Shown: positions 6,805 through 12,896 of the stretch, one piece after another
Numbering within the stretch: position 1 is the stretch's first letter
How the letters are laid out: each line of letters begins with the position of its first letter
Source: an uncultured Bacteroidales bacterium
GTDB taxonomy: Bacteria; Bacteroidota; Bacteroidia; Bacteroidales; P3
DNA length: 12,896 bases
Assembly: GCA_905236405.1 (NCBI GenBank)
Contig: CAJOQB010000111.1
Coordinates: 1-12,896, forward strand
Reading direction: 5' to 3'
Position numbers and translations under genes: made by a program
Notes under the pieces: model-generated
Told to the model about the DNA's origin: nothing
Seen by the model: only the letters and a program-made list of their open reading frames with translations
The model's database searches: none

Positions 6805-7935
6805 ATGCATTTCGACATCACTTCTCTTGACCCTTGTAGTAATGCCCGGGCAGGCGTGCTTCATACAGACCATGGTGATATCCCCACCCCTATCTTTATG
6901 CCTGTTGGCACGGCGGGTACTGTCAAGGCGGTTCATCAGCATGAACTGAGAACAGACATCGATGCCAAGATTATTCTCGGAAACACCTATCATCTCTATC
7001 TCCGTCCTGGTCTCGACACCTTGCGTGCAGCCGGAGGGTTGCATCGTTTCAACGGGTGGGAGCGACCCATGTTGACCGACAGTGGGGGATTCCAAGTGTT
7101 CTCGTTGGCCGACAGTCGCAAGATTACTGAGGAGGGATGTAAGTTCCAAAGCCATATCGACGGATCTCGTCATCTTTTCACCCCCGAGCGGGTGATGGAT
7201 ATCGAGCGTGTCATCGGAGCCGACATCATCATGGCTTTCGACGAGTGTTGCCCTGGTAACGCACCTTATAATTATGCCAAGAAGTCGATGGAGTTGACCC
7301 ATCGTTGGCTCGACCGCTGTGTGGCCCGTTACAACGAAACCGAACCCCTTTATGGTTATCAGCAGGCTCTTTTCCCTATTGTACAAGGGTGCCAATACAG
7401 TGACCTCAGAAAACAAAGTGCCGAATATATCGCTTCAAAGGATGCTTTGGGTTACGCCATTGGAGGTCTTGCCGTTGGTGAGCCCACCGAGGTGATGTAT
7501 CAAATGGTTGAAGTGGTCAACGCCATCCTTCCTCAAGACAGTCCTCGTTATCTGATGGGGGTGGGAACGCCAGCCAATATTCTTGAGTCCATCGAACGAG
7601 GCATCGATATGTTCGACTGTGTGATGCCCACCCGCAACGGACGCAATGGAATGCTTTTCACCAGTCGTGGCACCATTAATATAAAGAACAAGAAGTGGGA
7701 ACGCTGCTTCGAACCTATTGACCCCGACAGCGGTGCAGAGGCCGACAGGGTGTACACGCTTGCTTATCTGCATCATCTGTTCAAGGCTGAGGAACTGTTG
7801 GGGTTGCAAATAGCCTCCATCCACAATCTTCATTTCTACCTTTGGCTTGTCGGCGAAGCACGTCGGCATATCCTCTCAGGTGACTTCAGCAGTTGGAAAC
7901 GAGGCATTGTCGATCGCCTGTCGGTGAGAATATAG
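6805..7935 (+). CDS. tgt: Queuine/guanine tRNA-ribosyltransferase, lacking zinc cysteines
   Basis: 376 aa from the ATG at 6805 (E. coli Tgt has 375). The in-frame TTG at 6733 lies upstream of the predicted transcription start. The enzyme swaps guanine 34 of tRNAs with GUN anticodons (Asp, Asn, His, Tyr) for preQ1, a step in queuosine synthesis. Visible signatures: DSGGFQVFSL with D92 (general acid, E. coli D89), FDECCPG with D146 (base binding), GGLAVGEP, LMGVGTP, and FDCVMPTRNGRNG with D271 (nucleophile, E. coli D264). The C-terminal zinc site is altered: where E. coli has Cys302, Cys304 and Cys307, this protein has S309, A311 and D314 in PDSGAEADRVYT; only H340 of IHNLHFY remains. The offset of 7 holds across all aligned positions from the nucleophile onward, so this is not a misalignment. 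The gene is transcribed alone and ends 3 bases from the convergent neighbour. Confidence 0.96.
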   Translation: MHFDITSLDPCSNARAGVLHTDHGDIPTPIFMPVGTAGTVKAVHQHELRTDIDAKIILGNTYHLYLRPGLDTLRAAGGLHRFNGWERPMLTDSGGFQVFSLADSRKITEEGCKFQSHIDGSRHLFTPERVMDIERVIGADIIMAFDECCPGNAPYNYAKKSMELTHRWLDRCVARYNETEPLYGYQQALFPIVQGCQYSDLRKQSAEYIASKDALGYAIGGLAVGEPTEVMYQMVEVVNAILPQDSPRYLMGVGTPANILESIERGIDMFDCVMPTRNGRNGMLFTSRGTINIKNKKWERCFEPIDPDSGAEADRVYTLAYLHHLFKAEELLGLQIASIHNLHFYLWLVGEARRHILSGDFSSWKRGIVDRLSVRI

Positions 7936-7938
7936 CCT

Positions 7939-9768
7939 TTATTTCACTCCAATGGCGAGTTTGATTCGGTTCAACTCCTTTTCGCCTTTCAGTTGGTCGT
8001 TCAGTTTGATGGCTTCGGAGGGTGACGTCATGATGTCGAGCAATAGTTTCTGCTCGGCCAGCAGGTTTTCTTGCACGGTGGCGTAGTGCGACACATCCTC
8101 GTCACGCACAAAGTTGGCATCGAGGTTGTAGCTCTTGAAGAGTTTCTGATAAGCCTTGTAGATGTTTGGGTAGTTTGCTTTGGAACTCTCGAGAATCTGG
8201 TCGCTTTGCTGTTTGATGGTGTAGTGGTTGGAGAGCAGAATCAGAAACTGGTTCTGTAGATAGATGAAGTTCTCCAGCATATGGGTGTACTGAGTGCCTG
8301 CATCTATCAATCGGAAATCGGCTACAAAGTTACGTTGGCCTCGCAGGGCTTTGTACGAGGAGGAGAGACCTTTGGGAGCCGACTTTGCCGAGATGATGCT
8401 GTCCTCTTTGCGGGCGATGGTCATTCGGAGGTCGATGATGCGGATATAGCAGTCCTGCAAAGCTTCGAAGTCAGTGAGGCTGTGCTCAAAGAAACGGGCG
8501 CCCTTGAGGGTGTGGTAGTCGGGTATCATGGGCGTGGTGTTCTGCAACTGGCGATAGGAATTGGCCACGTCGCCGAACGACTTGGGCACCAACGCGACAA
8601 TCGAGTCACCACGTGCCATGATGCGGTCGATATGCTCCACGTTGTTCAGGTATTCAGCCTGTACGCTGATGAATTCCTCAAGCAACGCCTCGAAAGTCTC
8701 GGATTCCACGATGGTGCTGTAGGCAGGTATCTGGTTGATGGAGCCGAGCGCGTTGCGATAGGAGTCATAGATGTCGCGGTGTCGTTGTTTGCATCGGTTT
8801 TGAATGTCGATGCTGCCGGCGGCAATCCGCTCACGTAGCGTTACCGAATAGAGATATGACCGTTGTACCGTGGTGATGATTTGCATCTGTTGGATATACT
8901 GGTGGTATCCTTCCAGGCTGTTGAACGTGATGGGCACGAAGGGGGTACGCATCACCTTGATATAAGAACGGTATACGTCGACGTGGTCCTTGCCGGCACG
9001 GTCTTTCAGCCGGTTGGCGAACTGCTCTATCTGGTTAGGCAACCCGCTTTCGAGAAGCACGCTGTCGAGTAGCTCTTGTTGGAACGAACGCAGTTCGACC
9101 AACCGGTTTAGCTGCTGTTCGGTGACACCCACGGTGTTCAGATTGTATTGGTTGTAGATGGGAAGATAGGCAAACCAAAGGTCTTTCAGGTTCTTCACCT
9201 TCATCTTGTCTGTGACACCGTGGGCCATCGTGATAGACTCAATCTGTTTGTTCTTTTTGTCTATCTCGGCAACAATCTCTGCCGCTTTCTTGTCGGTCTC
9301 TGCTTGTGCCTTGCGAGCCCGCTCACGGGCAATCTGCCGTTCGGCCTCTATGCGTTGCTGTTCCAGCTGGCGATACTTCATGATGTTGCGTTGCAGCACA
9401 GAGATGACCATCGCCATCTGGTCGCGATAGTGGTAGAAGTCTTCGATGTAAGTAATCGAATCAATCCACACCTTTCCGTCGTAGACGGTTCCCAATCGGG
9501 CCATCTGTCGTTGCAGTCGTTGGACATACGAGAGATAGGAGGAACAGGTGTCTTCGACCGAGGGGAACGATACGGTCAGGGTTGACAGATAGTAGTTCAG
9601 CAGAGAAGTGTCGTCGATGAAATCGTACTTGATTCCCCGAGACGGCAACACGTCACGCAACGAGACGCTCAAAGTGTCGTTGGTCTCGTAGACGGGTTCT
9701 TGGGCCTGCACACAGAGCGACATGGCCATAAGAACGCCAAGGGCTGTCAAGTAGAGTGTCTTTTTCAG
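7939..9768 (-). CDS. Secreted protein with six 68-residue helical repeats, function unknown
   Basis: About 609 aa if read from a CTG at 9768, which gives a textbook signal peptide (MKKTLYLTALGVLMAMSL, cleavage near VQA|QEP). The next start choices, TTG at 9750 (603 aa) and ATG at 9729, lose the positive n-region. I do not recognise the family. Positions below count from the TTG. Residues 120-175 are a charged helix likely to form a coiled coil (RIEAERQIARERARKAQAE). From about 190 to the C-terminus six divergent units follow, anchored on tyrosines 195, 263, 331, 399, 466 and 534, spaced 68, 68, 68, 67 and 68. In units 2-6 a glutamine sits exactly 33 residues after the anchor (296, 364, 432, 499, 567) in a pattern L/V-Q-x2-Y/F/L-I/L. 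The sequence is helical in character, so a solenoid or chain of bundles in the periplasm is likely. The gene begins 25 bases after the PurF-like stop codon with no promoter between, so it probably shares that transcript. Confidence 0.85.
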   Translation of the reverse strand: MKKTLYLTALGVLMAMSLCVQAQEPVYETNDTLSVSLRDVLPSRGIKYDFIDDTSLLNYYLSTLTVSFPSVEDTCSSYLSYVQRLQRQMARLGTVYDGKVWIDSITYIEDFYHYRDQMAMVISVLQRNIMKYRQLEQQRIEAERQIARERARKAQAETDKKAAEIVAEIDKKNKQIESITMAHGVTDKMKVKNLKDLWFAYLPIYNQYNLNTVGVTEQQLNRLVELRSFQQELLDSVLLESGLPNQIEQFANRLKDRAGKDHVDVYRSYIKVMRTPFVPITFNSLEGYHQYIQQMQIITTVQRSYLYSVTLRERIAAGSIDIQNRCKQRHRDIYDSYRNALGSINQIPAYSTIVESETFEALLEEFISVQAEYLNNVEHIDRIMARGDSIVALVPKSFGDVANSYRQLQNTTPMIPDYHTLKGARFFEHSLTDFEALQDCYIRIIDLRMTIARKEDSIISAKSAPKGLSSSYKALRGQRNFVADFRLIDAGTQYTHMLENFIYLQNQFLILLSNHYTIKQQSDQILESSKANYPNIYKAYQKLFKSYNLDANFVRDEDVSHYATVQENLLAEQKLLLDIMTSPSEAIKLNDQLKGEKELNRIKLAIGVK

Positions 9769-9793
9769 ATGAGTCTATATTAGTTGATGAGTG

Positions 9794-11200
9794 TTATTCG
9801 CCGTAGCTGCTGCCGTCGAAACAGTGGGTGCATATCTTCTCTTTCGGGAGGCCGATGGCGTCGACAACCGTCTGCAGGTTGTTGAACTTCAGCGTGTCGA
9901 CACCCACCGACTGGCGGATGAGCTCCACCATGTTGGCATACTGCTGGGTGGAGCTGTCCATATAGGCTTCCACGTTTTGGATTTTGCCTTCCAGTTGTTC
10001 GATGCAACGCAGCGCGATAAGTTCTTTCTCGGTCTTCGATGCCGAGAAGTTGAGGTATTTGCAACCCACCGTCAGCGGGGGGCAGGAGATTCGTACATGA
10101 ACATGCTTGACACCGTTGGCGTACAGCATCTTCACCTGGTCGCGAAGCTGGGTGCCGCGGACAATGGAGTCGTCGCAGAACACCACGTCGTGTCCTTGCA
10201 GCACTTTTTTGCAAGGTATCAGTTTCATCTTGGCCACCAGTGCACGGCTCTCTTGGTTGACAGGCATGAAGCTGCGGCTCCATGTGGGAGTGTATTTCAG
10301 GAATCCGCTCTTGTAGGGGATTCCGCGGCCCTCGCTATAGCCTTGGGCCATACCGATGCCGCTGTCGGGGATGGCGCTCACAAAGTCGGCTTCCACATCG
10401 TCGTCCTTGCCCATAGCATAGCCCAGTCGTTGACGGACAATCTCGTTGTTGATGTCCTCGTATTCCACACAGGGGTAGCCATAGTATATCCAAAGGAACG
10501 AGCAGATTTGCATCTTGTCGTTGGGCTTTCTGAGTTGGGTGATGCCGTAGGGGCTGACTTGCACTATCTCGCCAGGACCTATGAAACGGCAGGTCTCATA
10601 GCCCAGATTGATGTAGCTGTGGCTTTCGCTGGCGATGGCATAGTCGCCGTCGTTCTGTCCGATGACCAAGGGGGTGCGACCGTAGTAGTCGCGTGCGGCG
10701 ATGATGCCTTTTTCGGTAAGTATCAGCATCGTGCAGCTGCCTTTCACCTTGCGGTACACATTCTCAATACCGTCCACGAAGTCTTTGCCTTGGGTGATGA
10801 GCAGGGCGACAAGCTCGGTGACATTGGTGCATCCTTGGCTGAGTTCGACAAACTGCTGACGGTTGTCGAGACATTCCTTTGTCAGTTCATCAACATTGTT
10901 CACTCGTGCCACCGTCACCACGGCGAAACGACCCAGATGGGAGTTGACAACGACCGGCTGGGCTTCGGTGTCGCTGATGACGCCGATACCGAAATGGCCT
11001 TTCATCTCCTCGATGTCGTTGGCAAACTTGGTACGGAAATACGAATTGGAGATGTTGTGAATGTTAAGGTGCATCTTGCCGTTTTCTTCAACTGTGCTAA
11101 TACCGGCACGGTTGGTACCCAAATGGGAATGATAGTCCACACCGTAGAAAAGTTCGGTAACACAATCTTTTTTGGAGGCAATGCCAAAGAGTCCACTCAT
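9794..11200 (-). CDS. PurF-like amidophosphoribosyltransferase homologue lacking the catalytic cysteine
   Basis: 468 aa, near the usual PurF length. PurF makes 5-phosphoribosylamine from PRPP and glutamine, the first step of purine synthesis. The C-terminal half is intact in outline: the PRPP loop VVFCDDSIVRGTQLRD is at 339-354. Four cysteines match the Fe-S cluster ligands of B. subtilis-type PurF: C233 (ICSFLWIYY), C380 (RISCPPLTVGC), C457 and C460 (CTHCFDG). The N-terminal glutaminase domain is present as a fold but disabled: the protein starts MSGLFG where PurF starts MCG, so the nucleophilic Cys is Ser (AGT), and the HNG glutamine-binding segment is not recognisable (VTVARVNNVDEL). From memory of the family, similar Cys-less proteins occur in other Bacteroidales and Clostridia and are annotated as amidophosphoribosyltransferase. 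It may use free ammonia, depend on a partner, or do something else. It has a strong predicted promoter and precedes the repeat-protein gene. Confidence 0.9.
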   Translation of the reverse strand: MSGLFGIASKKDCVTELFYGVDYHSHLGTNRAGISTVEENGKMHLNIHNISNSYFRTKFANDIEEMKGHFGIGVISDTEAQPVVVNSHLGRFAVVTVARVNNVDELTKECLDNRQQFVELSQGCTNVTELVALLITQGKDFVDGIENVYRKVKGSCTMLILTEKGIIAARDYYGRTPLVIGQNDGDYAIASESHSYINLGYETCRFIGPGEIVQVSPYGITQLRKPNDKMQICSFLWIYYGYPCVEYEDINNEIVRQRLGYAMGKDDDVEADFVSAIPDSGIGMAQGYSEGRGIPYKSGFLKYTPTWSRSFMPVNQESRALVAKMKLIPCKKVLQGHDVVFCDDSIVRGTQLRDQVKMLYANGVKHVHVRISCPPLTVGCKYLNFSASKTEKELIALRCIEQLEGKIQNVEAYMDSSTQQYANMVELIRQSVGVDTLKFNNLQTVVDAIGLPKEKICTHCFDGSSYGE

Positions 11201-11252
11201 AATTTTTTTGTTTTAAGATGATTATAAATATATATTAAGGTTACGAAAAATG

Positions 11253-11283
11253 CAAAGATACACCTTCTATATTATATGACAAA
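11253..11283 (-). promoter_or_regulatory. Bacteroidetes-type promoter of the PurF-like gene
   Basis: The minus strand reads TTTG (11283-11280), 19 bases, TATCTTTG (11260-11253), an exact fit to TTTG-N19-TAnnTTTG. The spacer is AT-rich. Transcription should start near 11246, leaving a leader of about 45 nt. The TTTG is formed by the last bases of the T-tract that ends the pfkA transcript. Confidence 0.85.
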
Positions 11284-11312
11284 AAAAAGTTGAGGGCAAT
11301 CTTGCCCTCAAC
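11281..11312 (-). terminator. Intrinsic terminator of pfkA
   Basis: On the minus strand a perfect 10-bp stem (GTTGAGGGCA with TGCCCTCAAC, 11289-11312, 4-base loop) is followed directly by eight T residues (complement of 11281-11288). It lies 26 bases after the pfkA stop codon. Confidence 0.9.
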
Positions 11313-11338
11313 CCATGAAAACAATTTTATTTGAGGAT

Positions 11339-12571
11339 TTATTCCCAGTTGAGAATCTTCTTGAAGTCGTATGCTTCGGGGTTGGGAAGATACTGACGGG
11401 CAGCCTCGTAGTCGGCGGGCGTGATGTAGTCCATGATGTCGTTGACATAGCTCATCACCTTGTTGCTGTTGACGTTGACAAGCCGTGGAGGAATCTTGCC
11501 CGTGGCGGGATCCTGCAGGTCGCGGAGGAACAGGGGGCTGATGTTGCCCTGATGGTCCACATAGACCATGCAGCCGGTGTTGCCCTCGGTGTACAGCTTG
11601 TGCACACCCATGCCCATCAGCGAGCAGTAGGTCAGGTCGAAGGCGATAGGCGTGTGGCAGCGAATCTCGTATCCGATTTCCACGGGACGCGACTTCACTT
11701 TTAGGTGCAGCTCTTTCAGCTTGCGTTCAAGCAGCTCGTTGAAGATATGGGCTTTCGACACCTTGCCCAGTTCGGGGTGGCCATGCTCGTCGAACGAGAA
11801 GTTGATGCCAGCGTTCTTCAGCTCGTCGTCCGACAGGCTGTGGAACACGCCTTCCGAAATCATGGCGGCGCCATAGTTGATGCCCATGATGCGACGTTTC
11901 ACGATGCAGGAGACCACCATGTTGACAATCTTCTCGATGGTGATTTCTGCCTTGTTGAAGAACTCGGGGATGATGACCATCGGGTAGTGGCAGGCACCGG
12001 CGATGCCCAATGCCAGATGGCCGGCTGAACGGCCCATGGCGCTGACCACAAACCAGTTCTCGCTCGTACGGGCGTCCTCCATCACGGCTGTTGCCAGCAC
12101 ACAGCCTTGTGCTTTGGCCGAGTTGTAGCCGAAGGTGGGGCTGCTGTTGGGCAGCGGCAAGTCGTTGTCGATGGTCTTGGGCACATGGATGTTGGCGATG
12201 GGGTAGTGCTTCGACTCGAGGAACTTGGCGATGCGGTTAGCCGTGCTGGCGGTGTCGTCGCCGCCGACGGTGACCAGCAGCTTGATGTCGTTATCCTTGA
12301 AGAGCGACAGGTTGAAACGTTTCTCGAAATCTTCGTCAGTAGGTTTGAAACGGCTCATCTTCAGTACCGAGCCGCCTTTGTTGAAGATTTCGTCGGCCAG
12401 CAGGAAGTCAATGTCTTGCATCCTCGGTTTGTCGGTGAAGAGCGAGGAGTAACCGCCGTGAAGGCCAATCACACGGAAACCATCACGTAAAAAGGTCTTT
12501 GCCACCGATGCTACCACGGTGTTCATTCCGGGAGCGGGACCGCCGCCGGTAAGGATTGCTATAGATTTCAT
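11339..12571 (-). CDS. pfkA: 6-phosphofructokinase, pyrophosphate-dependent type by signature
   Basis: 410 aa, a cytoplasmic glycolytic enzyme that phosphorylates fructose 6-phosphate to fructose 1,6-bisphosphate. The N-terminal phosphoryl-donor loop is AILTGGGPAPGMN (5-17). The donor signature is GGDD at 103-106, with Asp where ATP-dependent enzymes have Gly104 (E. coli), and PKTIDND at 131-137, with Lys where ATP enzymes have Gly124. Both changes are the recognised marks of PPi-using PFKs. D135 is the catalytic base, and MGRSAGHLAL (179-188) and IPE bind the sugar phosphate. It is longer than E. coli PfkA (320 aa), as expected for the PPi or mixed-substrate groups. PPi-PFK activity is known in Bacteroides, which fits. 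If PPi is used, the reaction is near equilibrium and can also serve gluconeogenesis. Single-gene unit with its own promoter and terminator. The start ATG is the first in frame. Confidence 0.95.
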   Translation of the reverse strand: MKSIAILTGGGPAPGMNTVVASVAKTFLRDGFRVIGLHGGYSSLFTDKPRMQDIDFLLADEIFNKGGSVLKMSRFKPTDEDFEKRFNLSLFKDNDIKLLVTVGGDDTASTANRIAKFLESKHYPIANIHVPKTIDNDLPLPNSSPTFGYNSAKAQGCVLATAVMEDARTSENWFVVSAMGRSAGHLALGIAGACHYPMVIIPEFFNKAEITIEKIVNMVVSCIVKRRIMGINYGAAMISEGVFHSLSDDELKNAGINFSFDEHGHPELGKVSKAHIFNELLERKLKELHLKVKSRPVEIGYEIRCHTPIAFDLTYCSLMGMGVHKLYTEGNTGCMVYVDHQGNISPLFLRDLQDPATGKIPPRLVNVNSNKVMSYVNDIMDYITPADYEAARQYLPNPEAYDFKKILNWE

Positions 12572-12653
12572 AATATCGTATTTAGTTTATATATCTTATT
12601 TCCTGTGTTTTACGAAAATGAAGAGACCTCTTTCTCTCCTCCTTTCGTAAGGG

Positions 12654-12684
12654 CAAAGGTACAAAGAATGAGCGGAACGGCAAA
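12654..12684 (-). promoter_or_regulatory. Bacteroidetes-type promoter of pfkA
   Basis: The minus strand reads TTTG (12684-12681), 19 bases, TACCTTTG (12661-12654), matching TTTG-N19-TAnnTTTG at every defined position. The expected start near 12647 leaves a leader of about 75 nt before the ATG at 12571. I see no riboswitch-like fold in it. Confidence 0.85.
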
Positions 12685-12827
12685 ATTAATTTGACAGTAT
12701 GACAAAAAAAATCGAATTGTGATTTTTGAAAAAGGAAGCGTCGTCTGAGGACTATTGCCTTAACTTTTACTCTTCATACCTAACTGCTCGGTTAGCAACT
12801 CGCGGGTGTTGTCTTGCGCTGAAAAAA

Positions 12828-12847
12828 GTTGACATAAAACAGTCAAC
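12828..12847. repeat. Short inverted repeat just upstream of the 12850 start
   Basis: GTTGAC and GTCAAC are 6-bp inverted arms separated by the AT-rich 8-mer ATAAAACA, ending 2 bases before the ATG at 12850. It could be an operator or a weak hairpin over the translation start. Arms this short arise by chance fairly often, so this is only a candidate. Confidence 0.25.
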
Positions 12848-12849
12848 AA

Positions 12850-12896
12850 ATGACAGAAACAAAGAAAAAGCAAGGAAGGATTAGCCATGAGGTGAA
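12850..12896 (+). CDS. Probable 5' end of a plus-strand gene, cut by the window edge
   Basis: From the ATG at 12850 the frame stays open for 15 codons to the window end (MTETKKKQGRISHEV). The Lys-rich polar N-terminus suggests a cytoplasmic or nucleic-acid-linked protein, but no family can be named from this much. It would be divergent from pfkA, with 278 bases between the two starts. No clear TTTG-N19-TAnnTTTG promoter precedes it. A competing minus-strand frame covers the same bases. Confidence 0.4.
   Translation, partial: MTETKKKQGRISHEV

Noticed and set aside
9791..11221. Long plus-strand open frame (476 aa) opposite the PurF-like gene
   Set aside because: It is the mirror of a gene with clear family motifs on the other strand. 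Its composition (His- and Val-rich, no recognisable motif) is typical of an antisense shadow.
12780..12795. Inverted repeat CTAAC-TGCTCG-GTTAG upstream of the right-edge gene
   Set aside because: Five-base arms are too short to support a claim, and there is no T-tract or promoter context.
1..12896. CRISPR arrays, insertion sequences, att sites, phage or plasmid genes
   Set aside because: I found no direct-repeat arrays, transposase or integrase motifs or terminal inverted repeats. The tRNA-Arg 3' end has no duplicated copy that I could see within the window.

Overview
The window looks like a chromosomal segment of a Bacteroidales bacterium (Prevotella/Bacteroides-type relatives; I cannot fix the genus). 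Three promoters match the Bacteroidetes primary-sigma pattern TTTG-N19-TAnnTTTG exactly. Other signs are the absence of Shine-Dalgarno sequences, a phosphofructokinase with PPi-type signature residues, a queuine/guanine tRNA transglycosylase without its zinc cysteines, and a GH3-serine hydrolase fusion of a kind common in this phylum. I see no insertion sequences, phage genes, CRISPR array or rRNA.

Layout, left to right. A secreted GH3 glycosidase-beta-lactamase-fold fusion (20-2995, +) ends at a bidirectional terminator shared with a tRNA-Arg(ACG) gene on the minus strand (3068-3141). The 340-base gap 2996-3335 holds this terminator, the tRNA and its promoter; I see nothing in its remainder (about 3211-3335). 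Next is a tightly packed minus-strand operon, in transcription order: family 2 glycosyltransferase (6684-5539), ECF sigma factor (5534-4908), outer-membrane beta-barrel-like protein (4883-3888) and GNAT acetyltransferase (3866-3336), with gaps of 4, 24 and 21 bases. No anti-sigma gene is visible. The operon and tgt (6805-7935, +) diverge from a compact region where their promoters overlap.

The gene tgt meets, tail to tail with 3 bases between, a minus-strand gene for a secreted protein of about 609 aa. This protein carries six tandem copies of a 68-residue helical repeat that I do not recognise. It lies 25 bases downstream of a PurF-like gene (11200-9794, -), probably in the same transcript. 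The PurF-like protein has lost the N-terminal catalytic cysteine and most of the glutaminase site but keeps the PRPP loop and four candidate Fe-S cysteines. Upstream is pfkA (12571-11339, -), whose terminator T-tract also supplies the -33 element of the purF-like promoter. A probable new plus-strand gene starts at 12850 and runs off the window.

Functionally the segment mixes housekeeping genes (glycolysis, a PRPP enzyme homologue, queuosine modification of tRNA, a tRNA) with envelope functions (glycosidase-hydrolase fusion, glycosyltransferase, beta-barrel protein, repeat protein). The points most worth following up are the 68-residue repeat protein and its apparent CTG start, the glutaminase-dead PurF homologue it travels with, and the glycosyltransferase-sigma-barrel operon.
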